DNA of 64,000 bases from Aegilops tauschii subsp. strangulata (taxonomy: Eukaryota > Streptophyta > Magnoliopsida > Poales > Poaceae), in NCBI RefSeq assembly GCF_002575655.3, contig NC_053039.3, positions 217,577,622 through 217,641,621 on the forward strand. Reading direction: 5' to 3'. The stretch's first letter is position 1. The number at the start of each line of letters is the position of its first letter. Below, piece after piece: positions 44,517 to 57,033 of the stretch. The notes under the pieces were generated by a model. It ran no database searches. It saw only the letters and a list, made by a program, of their open reading frames with translations, and was not told the origin of the DNA. The position numbers and the translations under genes are program-made.

Positions 44517-47500
44517 TGTGGCACCCCGGCTCAGAGAAAACCGGAACGCCCCGTATTCCAGCCCAGAGATCAAGGTGAAGTCTTCTGGAATACGGCGCTG
44601 CTTAGCATAGAACAAACCAGCTTTCTATTATTACACGAATATGAATACAAGGTCCCCGATATTACAATGAACAACATCGGCACAGCGACACTACGCCATC
44701 CTCAGTTGCTCTATGGAAGCAGCATAACAAGTTGAGGCAGCGGAACAACTACTGGTAGTGGAACAATGAACGGCAATGATGGACTCCAATCCGCAGGGAC
44801 TCTAGCTGGAACGTTTATCCTAGCTCGTGAACACAGGAACAACACCAAACAAGCACGCAATCTAGGCACGACCTGCAAACTGGCATGACACGCCAGGTCA
44901 GTACATTGAATGTACTTGCAAGCTCACAATAACCAGAAGCATTCAAGACAAACAACAGCATGGCAATTACAGGTTAAGCAGGAATTATCATGAGATCATC
45001 AGGATAACATGGCATGAGCGACATGATACAGCTATGGCACAAACATATGAACATGATGATACTAGCATGCAACATGATGACACTATCATGCACCAACTTA
45101 CTCTGCTCGGGTTACCTCGTAACCATCATATGCATCACTTACCAACCTCGGACATTACACGGTCATCTCAGGATCAAATCAATCTTGGGATAGATAATAC
45201 CGTAGTAATCATTAAATGACCACAAGGATCTTGATCGTTACCCACGATTCTCGCACAACAACTCGGTATCCTCGATACCACGGTGATCATTCACGGATCA
45301 CAAACGGAATCACTCTGGGCTCAACTGGTTACCTCATAACCAAACGGTGATAGTTCACGGATCACAGAACCAACTTATCTCATCATCGAACCGGGGTTGT
45401 TATTAAGCAAGTTATTATTATTACTGTTGACCCATAGTGTGACCGACACGAACTGGGCCCTTGTCCGCTGGCACGGCTATCAATAGATTTAGTATACACT
45501 CTGCAGAGGTTAGCACACTGTACCCACACCACGGAACCCATGGCCTCGCACTCCCATTCGGGTGGACCAACGGCATTCCGACAAAACCGTCCTACTGCCA
45601 TGACACTCTCCCGGCCACTCCGACTCACTCCCCATTGGGCTTAGTCCTGGGTGGCCCCATGCCTACCAAAGGCACCAACGGCCACCATCGTGGCAAAACA
45701 AAACGGTCCCAAACGGGGACAAAAGCGCCTATCATCCAACTACGGGCACACAAGGCTTATGCCCGCCTACCTGATCAGGGTAGCGCGCGCCCATAACCTT
45801 CCCTCATTGGAGGCACCGGCGAGAGGCACGACAATAGACCCAGTTAGGACCTTCCCATAAAGGCAAGCGTGGTTGCACTGGTCAGTTCGATATGGTGGCA
45901 CATGACTCAGCCAACAGCTGTTCAAGTTCAATTAAGTCCGGTTAAACTTGAATGCAATAAGCTGAGTCATATTAAAATAACATGATGCAACAACATTGCA
46001 TGAACATGAATCAACATAAGCATGGAGGTGCAACATATTCATTGAGCATAACCATAATGAAACATTAACTAAATGATCATGGTAAGCTGACGAGCATAAC
46101 ATTACACATGAGCATATCATGACCACTAGCATCATAAATAAATAACATGCAAGAACTCATCCAGAATACTACCAAGTAAGCATATAAACAGCAGGATACA
46201 AAGTAACATGCATAGCAATGGCACTAGATAACAGCTCATAAACATGCATCCAAAAGAACACACTGCTACTACTATCAAGCATGATGTATAACAATAATAC
46301 AAGACGGAGAAGAGCATAGCATGAAAGTGAACACAGATCTACAAGCATCACCGAAACAACGATAATCGTATCAAAACAAGCAAACATTTATTAAATATAA
46401 TCAAGTTGAAAACCATGGCTACTGCATGACTATCATGCAAGTGGGTGTTGTGGCTTGCCTGGGGGTGATAGAGACTCCGGGAAGAAGTGCAGTGAAGCCG
46501 CGGAACGAAACGCCGGACGGTTCTCTCTCGGAGGGGCCTGATTAGAGGCAAGGAAAAAATGGTCATTTTCATAGTGTGAACACTTTATGAAAATGGTACC
46601 AACAGAAAGAGCTCGACGAGACGAAGACGTGAGCGCTGGTTTCACCTCGATCGGAGTTACGGTTGCTGAGTTATAAGGTGTGGAAGAAGAAGGACCAATC
46701 TGTGAATATTTGTTCCGCAAACAGGTCCCTGAGTGGATAAGGCAGAGGCGCAAAATCAAAAATAAGCTTTCTGAACAGGAAAACGCACCCCGGATAACAG
46801 AAGAAGGAAATACGCTTTCGGGCCAATGAAAGTGTACTAAGCGAAATACGCTTTCAAAGAACTGAAAGCGCACTCACCTAAAAGGCGCTTCCACTTATCC
46901 ACGTGGACCTCGGCCTTGGGCCACTTACAGGCGGGTCCCACGCGGTTAGGGGAGGGGCCAGGCATTGCTCGTCTTCTACCTCGCTCGGGCCCCGACCGAG
47001 ACAGAGGCAAGGCAGAGGCGAAGAAGTGGCAGGCTCCAGCGAAGGGGCCGGCTGGCTCTAGCGAGCTCCGGCCCGGCCGAGCGCACCGATGGGACCGCGG
47101 GGCCAGGCCGCACCCGTTCAGAGGATTAGCTAGCACCGGGGTGGAGTGAAGAGGAGGGGAGTCCGCGGCGACGGAGGCGGACAAAGAGGTGGTGGTGGTG
47201 GTGATGAACTCCGGTGATGCAGGGCGCTCCGGCGAGAGATGAGGGGGTGGGGAGCTTCGCCGGGACGTGGGGAAGATGTTGGTGGAGTCGGGGAAGCATG
47301 AGGAGGCTCGAGACGGCCGGACGAAGAGACGTCCAAGAGATGGAGGCGACGGCCGTGCATGGGGCACGCGTCCAGGGTGGACTCCGGCGAGGGGCGAGGT
47401 GGTGGGGCGAACCGCGGGGATGAGGAGGCTGTGGTGGACAGCTCGGGAGGAGGAGGGGAGCGCGGTGGTGGTCGGAACCGAGACCAACTCCGGCAAGGTC

Positions 47501-49169
47501 ACGACGATTCGAGGCAGAAACTGTGAGGGAGAGCTGCTCCGGTGGGCAAAAGAGGCAGGGGAGGAGTGAGTGAGTTGCGGGAGGGCTCGGGCACGCTTTT
47601 ATAGCCGAGGGGAGGGCGCTAGACCAACGCTAGCGAGCTTGTGCAGTGCTCTAGTGGTGGACAGAGGCTGGGCATGGCACTGACACTGTTCTAGCGGTGC
47701 ATTTAAGGCGAACCACGACGAGGCAGCGACGCAGAGAGATGCAGTCGATCACGGGGAAGCTCCAGGACATGGTTGGACGTCGAGACGAGGAGGGAGGAGA
47801 CGAGCACAGTGGCCGGACCGAGCCAGAGCTTGCAATGTGCGTGACGCCAGCGTGAACACCACGCGCACTAGAGCAAACGGCGCGTTCTGGCCGGGCCGAC
47901 CATGTCCAGTAGATGGACCGTCGTGCCCTTATTCAAAATGAGGAAATAAATCAGTCCAGGGGCAAAGAAGAGATTTGCACTTAGCTCCAAAGTAAATCAA
48001 CAGGAAGGTGTTTTTAACTTGTTGTGGTTACACCAGCTTGGTAATGTGGTAAATAATTTGTCTGGTGATGATCACACACTAAGGTGATTAAGATGGCAAA
48101 GTTTCAGCTCAAGAAGGGGAGTTTAGCTAGTGGTTGCTGTAGAAACCACCAGACTGGACAGAAATACAAAACATGATGTATCACTCACATATCAATTGGG
48201 ATTGAGCTGAATTCGGGCATGGCCCAACTATTTGAAGATATGAAGATGTCCAAAAAGTTTCAGGCCATTTGGATGAACCAAAATAGCACTTGCTTCATAT
48301 AGCTTTGCTCTGGGCAGAAACTTGGAAAAATTGCACAGGGCAAATGGTGTAATGGATTGAGCCAAATTTTGGTGAAGGGAGTTTATATGGATGGGAGAAT
48401 GCCCTAGAAAATATTCAGCATAAATGAAGCAATATAAAATATAGTTGCTTCACAAACTAAAAATCTGACCAGAAACTAAGATTTGAAGCTGAGCTCACAT
48501 AGATAAGGTACATGAGCTCAAATTTGGTGGATAGTCATTATTTGATCATATAAAGGACCTTGCAAACTTTCAACTCATTTGGATATGCCTAGCTTGTACT
48601 TCCTTCACAGCCACTTCCCTCAGACAGGAACTTTGAAAATTTGCTCAGGAATATTTACCAGGCCAATTGAGTTGAATTTTGGCATGAGGAAATTATTTGG
48701 ACAGGAAAAGATGTCCAAGAAGTTTGGGTTGAATTGGGAAAAGATAAATGGCACTTGCTTCACAATCTGGCATTCAGGACAGAATAGAAAAGGAATTAAT
48801 TGAGCATGATGGGAAACATGGACAATGAACTATTTTTCCATATTTGAGGAAGATATGACCCAAACAATTTATGAGAATTATTTGGGAATTTTGGGAGTGA
48901 CAGAAATATAGGTTGCTTCGCAACCTAGGGTTCTAAGGGTTATTCCTTTATCAGAAAAGGAACATTCCCAACAAAAGAATATTGGGATTAGGTCAAGGAT
49001 GAAAATGACATGATCTTGGGATGATGATGAGGGTGACAAGCCACTATAAAACCTAGGAAGACATGATCTTCCCAAGTTTCAGAACCACATAGCCACGGAA
49101 AAGCAAATTAAATCAGAAATCCAAGAAAATCAAAGGAAAAGAAAAGGGGCAAAAATCCAGGCTGTTACA
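44517..49169 (-). repeat. LARD 5' LTR (right copy)
   Basis: 4653 bp, paired with 16760-21409. The GC-rich stretch at 46880-47580, downstream of the TATA box in the minus sense, contains a 221-codon frame (46837-47502). That frame is not kept in the other LTR, so I read it as chance open frame in a GC-rich leader. Confidence 0.9.
47596..47604 (-). promoter_or_regulatory. TATA box of the LARD 5' LTR
   Basis: The minus strand has CTATAAAAG, followed about 30 bp later by a C-rich stretch (CCCGCAACTCACTCACTCCT) suited to transcription start. The equivalent in the 3' LTR is CTATATAAG at about 19835-19843. Confidence 0.6.
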
Positions 49170-49174
49170 TGTTG
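49170..49174. other. Target-site duplication TGTTG (right) of the LARD element
   Basis: Copy of 16755-16759. Confidence 0.85.
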
Positions 49175-49287
49175 TGTGTCTTAGGAAGGGAGAGACATAA
49201 CTAATGAGGTAGATCGATCGGCGCGTGGGGAAAATGAATTATAACGACCTAGCTAGCTATATGTATAGCGGGAGATCGGTCGGTGTA
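49175..49287. other. 113-bp remnant of pre-insertion DNA between two retroelements
   Basis: G/A-rich sequence containing GAGAGACATAACTAATGAGG, matching the low-complexity units left of the LARD (16390, 16730). The last five bases (GTGTA) would be the target duplication of the next element, but its partner is outside the window. Confidence 0.6.
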
Positions 49288-50883
49288 TGCTACTTCTTGA
49301 GCATGCCTTGGTTTTCCCTTGAAGAGGAAAGGGTGATGCAGCAAAGTAGCGTAAGTATTTCCCTCAGTTTTTGAGAACCAAGGTATCAATCCAGTAGGAG
49401 ACAACGCACAAGTCACCTAGTACCTGCACAAACAATCAAGAACCTTGCAACCAACGCGATAAAGGGGTTGTCAATCCCTTCACGGTCACTCGCAAAAGTG
49501 AGATCTAATAAAGATAGTTAAGTAAATATTTTTTGGTATTTTTGTTGTATAGATTGGAAAGTAAAGATTGCAAAATAAAAGAACGCTGACAGAAATTGGC
49601 AAGTTAACGGGAAACTAATATGATGTAAAATAGACCCGGAGGCCATAGGTTTCACTAGTGTCCTCTGTCAAGATAGCATGTGTTACGGTGGGTGAACAAA
49701 TTACTGCCGAGCAATTGATAGAAAAGCGCATAGTTATGAAGTTATATAAGGCAATGATCATGAATAGAGGCATCACGTCTATGTCAAGTAGACCGAAACG
49801 ATTCTGCATCTACTACTATTACTCCACACATCGACCGCTATCCAACATGCATCTAGAGTATTAAGTTCATAAGAACAGAGTAACGCTTTAAGCAAGATGA
49901 CATGATGTTGAGGGATATACTCAAGCAATATGATATATACCCCATATTTTTATCCTCGATGGCAACAATACAATACATGCCTTGTTGCCCCTACTGTCAC
50001 TGGGAAAGGACACCGCAAGATTGAACCCAAAGCTAAGCACTTCTCCCATTGCAAGAAAGATCAATCTAGTAGGCCAAACTAAACCTATAATTCGAAGAGA
50101 CTTGAAAAGATATCAAATCATGCATATAAGAATTTAGAGAAGAACCAAATAATATTCATAGATAAACTTGTTCATAAATCCATAATTCATCGGATCTCGG
50201 CAAACACACCGCAAAAGAGTATTACATCGAATAGATCTCCAAGAACATCGAGGATAACTTTGTATTGAGAATCAATAAGAGAGAAGAAGCCATCTAGCTA
50301 ATAACTATGGACCCGAAGGTCTGTGGTAAACTACTCACGCATCATCGAAGCGGCAATGGTGTTGATGTAGAAGCCCTCCATGATCGATTCCCCCTCCGGC
50401 AGATCGCCGGAAAAGGCCCCAAGATGGGATCTCATGGGTACAGAAGGTTGCGGCGGTGGAAAAGTGGTTTCGTGGCTGCCCCTGATATTTTTAGGGTATA
50501 AGAGTATATATAGGCGAAGAAGTACGTTGGTGGAGCTCCATGGGGCCCATGAGGGTGGGTGGCGCGCCTACCCCCCTGGGCGCACCCTCCTGCCTCGTGG
50601 CTTCCTCGCGGAGTTCCATACTTCAACTCCAAGTCTTCTGGTTTGCTTTTGGTCCAAGAAAGATCATCGTGAAGGTTTCATTCCGTTTAGATTCCCTTTG
50701 GTATTCCTTTTCTACCAAACACTAAAATAGGCCCAAAAAACAGAAACTGGCAGTAGGCCTTCGGTTAATAGGTTAGTCCCAAAAATAATGTAAAAGAGCA
50801 TATTAAAGCCCATTAAACATCCAAAACAGATAATATAATAGCATGGAACAATCAAAAATTATAGATACGTTGGAGACATATCA
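49288..50883 (-). repeat. Athila-type element 2, 3' LTR
   Basis: 1596 bp, begins TGATATGTCTCCAA in the minus sense and is preceded by the purine tract AAGCTTGGGGATGC. Related to, but clearly diverged from, the element 1 LTRs. Confidence 0.85.
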
Positions 50884-51284
50884 AGCATCCCCAAGCTTAA
50901 TTCCTGCTCGTCCTCGAGTAGGTAAATGATAAAAACAGAATTTTTGATGTGGAATGCTACCTAACATAATTTTCAATGTAATTTTCTTTATCGTGGCATG
51001 AATGTTCAGATCCGAATGATTCAAGACAAAAGTTTAATATTGACATAAAAACAATAATACTTCAAGCATACTAACAAAGTAATCATGTCTTCTCAAAATA
51101 ACATGGCCAAAGAAAGTTCGTCCCTACAAAATCATATAGTTTGGCTATGCTTCTTCTTTGTCACCCAAAATGTTCAAATCATGCACAACCCCGATGCCAA
51201 TCGAAGCAATTGTTTCATACTTTAGTATTCTCAAACTTTTTCAACTTCCACGCAATACATGAGCGTGAGCCATGGACATAGCAC

Positions 51285-51289
51285 TATAG
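51285..51289. other. Target-site duplication TATAG (left) of the second Copia
   Basis: TATAG recurs at 59951-59955 after the terminal TTCA. Confidence 0.85.
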
Positions 51290-53013
51290 TGTTGGGGAAC
51301 ATAGTAATTTCAAAAAAATTCCTACGCACACGCAAGATCATGGTGATGCATAGCAACGAGAGGGGAGAGTGTTGTCCACGTACCCTCGTAGACCGAAAGC
51401 GGAAGCGTTAACACAACGCGGTTGATGTAGTCGTACGTCTTCATGATCCGACCGATCAAGTACCGAACGCACGGCACCTCCGAGTTCAGCTCGATGACGT
51501 CCCTCGAACTCCGATCCAGCCGAGTGTTGAGGGAGAGTTTCGTCAGCACGACGGCGTGGTGATGATGATGATGTTCTACCGACGCAGGGCTTCGCCTAAG
51601 CTCCACAACAATATTATCGAGGTGTAATATGGTGGAGGGGGCACCGCACACGGCTAAAATATCGTATATCAATTGTGTGTCAAGAGGTGCCCCCCTGCCC
51701 CCGTATATAATGGAGCAAGGGGGAGGCCGGTGGCCAAGGGAGGAGAGGCACGCCAGGAGGAGTCCTACTCCTACCGGGAGTAGGACTCCCCCCCTTTCCA
51801 TGTTGGACTAGGAGTGGAAGAGGGGAAGAGGTGGAGGGTAGGAAGGAAGGGGGGCGCCGCCCCCCTCTCCTTGTCCTATTCGGACTGGGGGGAAGGGGGG
51901 TGCGGCCCTGCCCTAGCCTCCTCTCCTCTCTTCCACCTAGGCCCACTAAGGCCCATTAAGTTACCGGGGGGTTCCGGTAACCTCCCGGTACTCCGGAAAA
52001 ATCCCGATTTCACCCGGAACACTTCCGATGTCCAAACATAGGCTTCCAATATATCAATCTTTATGTCTCGACCATTTCGAGACTCCTCGTCATGTCCGTG
52101 ATCACATCCGGGACTCCGAACAACCTTCGGTACATCAAAACATATAAACTCATAATATAACTGTCATCGTAACGTTAAGCGTGCGGACCCTACGGGTTCG
52201 AGAACTATGTAGACATGACCGAGACACCTCTCCGGTCAATAACCAATAGCAGAACCTGGATGCTCATATTGGTTCCCACATATTCTACGAAGATCTTTAT
52301 CGGTCAGACCGCATAACAACATACGTTGTTCCCTTTGTCATCGGTATGTTACTTGCCCGAGATTCGATCGTCGGTATCTCGATACCTAGTTCAATCTCGT
52401 TACCGGCAAGTCTCTTTACTCGTTCCATAATACATCATCCCGCAACTAACTCATTAGTTATAATGCTTGCAAGGCTTATAGTGATGTGCATTACCGAGTG
52501 GGCCCAGAGATACCTCTCCGACAATCGGAGTGACAAATCCTAATCTCGAAATACGCCAACCCAACAAGTACCTTTGGAGACACCTGTAGAGCACCTTTAT
52601 AATCACCCAGTTACGTTGTGACGTTTGGTAGCACACAAAGTGTTCCTCCGGTAAACGGGAGTTGCATAATCTCATAGTCATAGGAACATGTATAAGTCAT
52701 GAAGAAAGCAATAGCAGCATACTAAACGATCGAGTGCTAAGCTAACGGAATGGGTCAAGTCAATCACGTCATTCTCCTAATGAGGTGATCCCGTTAATCA
52801 AATGACAACTCATGTCTATGGCTAGGAAACATAACCATCTTTGATTAACGAGCTAGTCAAGTAGAGGCATACTAGTGACACTTTGTTTGTCTATGTATTC
52901 ACACATGTATTATGTTTACGGTTAATACAATTCTAGCATGAATAATAAACATTTATCATGATATAAGGAAATAAATAATACTTTATTATTGCCTCTAGGG
53001 CATATTTCCTTCA
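51290..53013 (-). repeat. Copia 2, 3' LTR
   Basis: It pairs with 58219-59950, with few differences; the 5' LTR has an 11-bp insertion near 58419-58430. It contains a 13-bp perfect hairpin stem at 51759-51771/51777-51789. Confidence 0.9.
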
Positions 53014-53046
53014 GTCTCCCACTTGCACTAGAGTCAATAATCTAGA

Positions 53047-54192
53047 TTACACAGTAATGATTCTTACACCCATGGAGTCTTGGTGCTGATCATGTTTTGC
53101 TCGTGGAAGAGGCTTAGTCAACGGGTCTGCAACATTCAGATCCGTATGTATCTTGCAAATTTTTATGTCTCCCACCTGGACTAAATCCCGGATGGAATTG
53201 AAGCGTCTTTTGATGTGCTTGGTTCTCTTGTGAAATCTGGATTCCTTTGCTAAGGCAATTGCACCAGTATTGTCACAAAAGATTTTCATTGGTCCCGATG
53301 CACTAGGTATGACACCTAGATCGGATATGAACTCCTTCATCCAGACTCCTTCATTTGCTACTTCCGAAGCAGCTATGTACTCCGCTTCACACGTAGATCC
53401 CGCCACGACACTTTGCTTAGAAATGCACCAACTGACAGCTCCACCATTCAATGTAAATACGTATCCGGTTTGCGATTTAGAATCGTCCGGATCAGTGTCA
53501 AAGCTTGCATCAACGTAACCACTTACGATGAGCTCTTTGTCACCTCCATAAACGAGAAACATATCCTTAGTCCTTTTCAGGTATTTCAGGATGTTCTTGA
53601 CCGCTGTCCAGTGATCCACTCCTGGATTACTTTGGTACCTCCCTGCTAAACTTATAGCAAGGCACACATCAGGTCTGGTACACAGCATTGCATACATGAT
53701 AGAGCCTATGGCTGAAGCATAGGGAACATCTTTCATCTTCTCTCTATCTTCTGCAGTGGTCGGGCATTGAGTCTTACTCAATCTCACACCTTGTAGTACA
53801 GGCAAGAACCCTTTCTTTGCTTGATCCATTTTGAACTTATTCAAAACTTTGTCAAGGTATGTGCTTTGTGAAAGTCCAATTAAGTGTCTTGATCTATCTC
53901 TATAGATCTTAATGCCTAATATATATGCAGCTTCACCGAGGTCTTTCATTGAAAAACTCTTATTCAAGTATCCCTTTATGCTATCCAGAAATTCTATATC
54001 ATTTCCAATCAGCAATATGTCATCCACATATAATATCAGAAATGCTACTGAGCTCCCACTCACTTTCTTGTAAATACAGGCTTCTCCAAAAGTCTGTATA
54101 AAACCAAATGCTTTGATCACACTATCAAAGCGTTTATTCCAACTCCGAGAGGCTTGCACCAGTCCATAAATGGATCGCTGGAGCTTGCACAC
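53047..54192 (-). pseudogene. pol: Copia 2 reverse transcriptase C-terminal part and RNase H
   Basis: 381 codons, in frame with gag-pol beyond two stops. YVDD is in LILYVDDILLIGND. RNase H motifs are GYVDASFDTD, STCEAEYIAASE and FCDNTGAIALAKES, ending GVRIITV at a normal stop about 30 bp before the 3' LTR. Separated from the upstream part by stops near 54230 and 54418. Confidence 0.9.
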
Positions 54193-54417
54193 TTTGTTAG
54201 CTCCCTTTGGATCGGCAAAACCTTCCGGTTACATCATATACAACTCTTCTTCCAGAAATCCATTCAGGAATGCAGTTTTGACATCCATTTGCCAAATTTC
54301 ATAATCATAAAATGCGGCAATTGCTAACATGATTCGGACAGACTTAAGCATCGCTACGGGTGAGAAGGTCTCATCGTAGTCAATCCCTTGAACTTGTCGA
54401 AAACCTTTCGCAACAAG
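54193..54417 (-). pseudogene. pol: Copia 2 reverse transcriptase, segment between two stops
   Basis: It reads LVAKGFRQVQGIDYDETFSP and DVKTAFLNGFLEEELYMM in the same frame, then a TAA at about 54229-54231 in place of the Gln before PEGF. These are the fingers/palm of the Copia reverse transcriptase, including the first catalytic Asp. Confidence 0.8.
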
Positions 54418-57033
54418 TCAAGCTTTATAGACAGTAACATTACCGTCAGCGTCAGTCTTCTTCTTGAAGATCCATTTATTTTCAATAGCTTGCCGATCAT
54501 CGGGCAAGTCAAGCAAAGTCCATACTTTGTTCTCATACATGGATCCCATCTCGGATTTCATGGCTTCAAGCCATTTTGCGGAATCTGGGCTCACCATCAC
54601 TTCTTCATAGTTCGTAGGTTCGTCATGGTCTAGTAACATAACCTCCAGAACAGGATTACCGTACCACTCTGGTGCGGATCTTAATCTGGTTGATCTACGA
54701 GGTTCAGTAATAACTTGATCTGAAGTTTCATGATCATTATCATTAACTTCCCGACTAATTGGTGTAGGTGTCACAGAAACTGGTTTCTGTGATGATCTAC
54801 TTTCCAATAAGGGAGCAGGTACAGTTACCTCATCAAGTTCTACTTTCCTCCCACTCACTTCTTTTGAGAGAAACTCCTTCTCTAGAAAGGATCCATTCTT
54901 AGCAACGAATGTCTTGCCTTCGGATCTGTGATAGAAGGTGTACCCAACAGTCTCCTTTGGGTATCCTATGAAGACACATTTCTCCGATTTAGGTTCGAGC
55001 TTATCAGGTTGAAGTTTCTTCACATAAGCATCGCAACCCCAAACTTTAAGATACGACAACTTTGGTTTCTTGCCAAACCATAGTTCATAAGGTGTCGTTT
55101 CAATGGATTTTGATGGTGCCCTATTTAGAGTGAATGCAGCCGTCTCTAAAGCATAACCCCAAAACGATAGTGGTAAATCAGTAAGAGACATCATAGATCG
55201 CACCATATCTAGTAAAGTACGATTACGACGTTCGGACACACCATTACGCTGTGGTGTTCCGGGTGGCGTGAGTTGCGAAACTATTCCGCATTGTTTCAAA
55301 TGTAGGCCAAACTCGTAACTCAAATATTCTCCTCCACGATCTGATCGTAGAAACTTTATTTTCTTGTTACGATGATTTTCAACTTCGCTCTGAAATTCTT
55401 TGAACTTTTCTAATGTTTCAGACTTATGTTTCATTAAGTAGATATACCCATATCTGCTCAAATCATCTGTGAAGGTGAGAAAATAACGATATCCGCCACG
55501 AGCTTCAATATTCATCGGACCACATACATCTGTATGTATGATTTCCAATAAATCTGTTGCTCTCTCCATAGTTCCGGAGAACGGTGTTTTAGTCATCTTG
55601 CCCATGAGGCACGGTTCGCAAGTACCAAGTGATTCATAATCAAGTGATTCCAAAAGTCCATCAGTATGGAGTTTCTTCATGCGCTTTACACTGATATGAC
55701 CTAAACGGTAGTGCCACAAATAAGTTGCACTGTCATTATCAACTCTGCATCTTTTGGCTTCGACATTATGAATATGTGTGTCACTACTATCGAGATTCAT
55801 TAAAAATAGACCACTCTTCAAGGGTGCATGACCATAAAAGATATTATTCATATAAATAGAACAACCATTATTCTCTGATTTAAATGAATAACCGTCTCGC
55901 ATTAAACAAGATCCAGATATAATGTTCATGCTCAACGCTGGCACCAAATAACAATTATTTAGGTCTAATACTAATCCCGAAGGTAGATGTAGAGGTAGCG
56001 TGCCGACCGCGATCACATCGACTTTGGAACCATTTCCCACGCGCATCGTCACCTCGTCCTTAGCCAATCTTCGCTTAATCCGTAGCCCTTGTTTCGAGTT
56101 GCAAATATTAGCAACAGAACCAGTATCAAATACCCAGGTGCTACTGCGAGCATTAGTAAGGTACACAACAATAACATATATATCACATATACCTTTGTTA
56201 ACCTTGCCATCCTTCTTATCCGCCAAATACTTGGGGCAGTTCCGCTTCCAGTGACCAGTCTGCTTGCAGTAGAAGCACTCAGTTTCAGGCTTAGGTCCAG
56301 ACTTGGGTTTCTTCTCCTGAACAGCAACTTGCTTGCTGTTCTTCTTGAAGTTCCCCTTCTTCTTCCCTTTGCCCTTTTTCTTGAAACTAGTGGTTTTACT
56401 GACCATCAACACTTGATGCTCCTTTTTGATTTCTACCTCCGTTGCCTTTAGCATTGCGAAGAGCTCGGGAATTGTCTTATTCATCCCTTGCATGTTATAG
56501 TTCATCACGAAGCTCTTGTAGCTTGGTGGCAGTGATTGAAGAATTCTGTCAATGACGCTATCATCCGGAAGATTAACTCCCAGTTGAATCAAGTGATTAT
56601 TATACCCAGACATTTTGAGTATATGCTCACTGACAGAACTATTCTCTTCCATCTTGCAGTTGTAGAACTTATTGGAGACTTCATATCTCTCAATCCAGGC
56701 ATTTGCTTGAAATATTAACTTCAACTCCTGGAACATCTCATATGCTCCATGACGTTCAAAATGTCGTTGAAGACCCGGTTCTAAGCCGTAAAGCATGGCA
56801 CACTGAATTATCAAGTAGTCATCAGCTTTGCTCTGCCAGACGTTCATAACTTCTCGTGTTGCTCTTGCAGGAGGCCTGGCACCTAGCGGTGCTTCCAGGA
56901 CGTAATTCTTCTGTGCAATAATGAGGATAATCCTCAAGTTACGGACCCAGTCCGTGTAATTGCTACCATCATCTTTCAACTTTGCTTTCTCAAGGAACGC
57001 ATTAAAATTCAACGGAACAACAGCACGGGCCAT
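54418..57033 (-). pseudogene. gag-pol: Copia 2 gag-protease-integrase polyprotein, truncated by a stop
   Basis: 871 codons open. Gag is residues 1-245 (DDGSNYTDWVRNLRIIL), zinc knuckle CFYCKQTGHWKRNC at 253-266, protease DTGSVANICNS at 303-313 (Asn where the sister copy has His). The integrase zinc site is at about 440-476 and the integrase triad is D502, D565 and E601. The start of reverse transcriptase (NKWIFKKKTDADGN) follows. It stops at 54418-54420 where the family has Arg before LVAKG (CGA to TGA). The start follows a roughly 1.1-kb leader. This is the best-preserved polyprotein in the window. Confidence 0.92.

Larger units (their letters stand above)
16760..49169 (-). mobile_element. 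LARD/Sukkula-like giant-LTR retrotransposon with nested insertions
   Basis: Two near-identical LTRs (16760-21409, 4650 bp; 44517-49169, 4653 bp) lie in direct orientation within a TGTTG duplication. The element reads right to left. In that sense the LTR begins TGTAACAGCC and ends GGTGCCACA, a tRNA-Met primer site abuts the right LTR, and a purine tract (AAGGGCGGAAGG) abuts the left LTR. Removing the nested LINE, Copia and Athila-type insertions leaves about 3.1 kb of internal DNA, so the original element was about 12.4 kb. Known barley/wheat LARDs such as Sukkula have LTRs of 4.5-5 kb and a roughly 3-kb internal domain without gag-pol, which fits. Family assignment is from structure only. Confidence 0.85.

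Noticed and set aside
46837..47502. 221-residue minus-strand open frame in the LARD 5' LTR
   Set aside because: The region is GC-rich, the frame is broken in the other LTR, overlapping frames are open on both strands, and no domain is visible.
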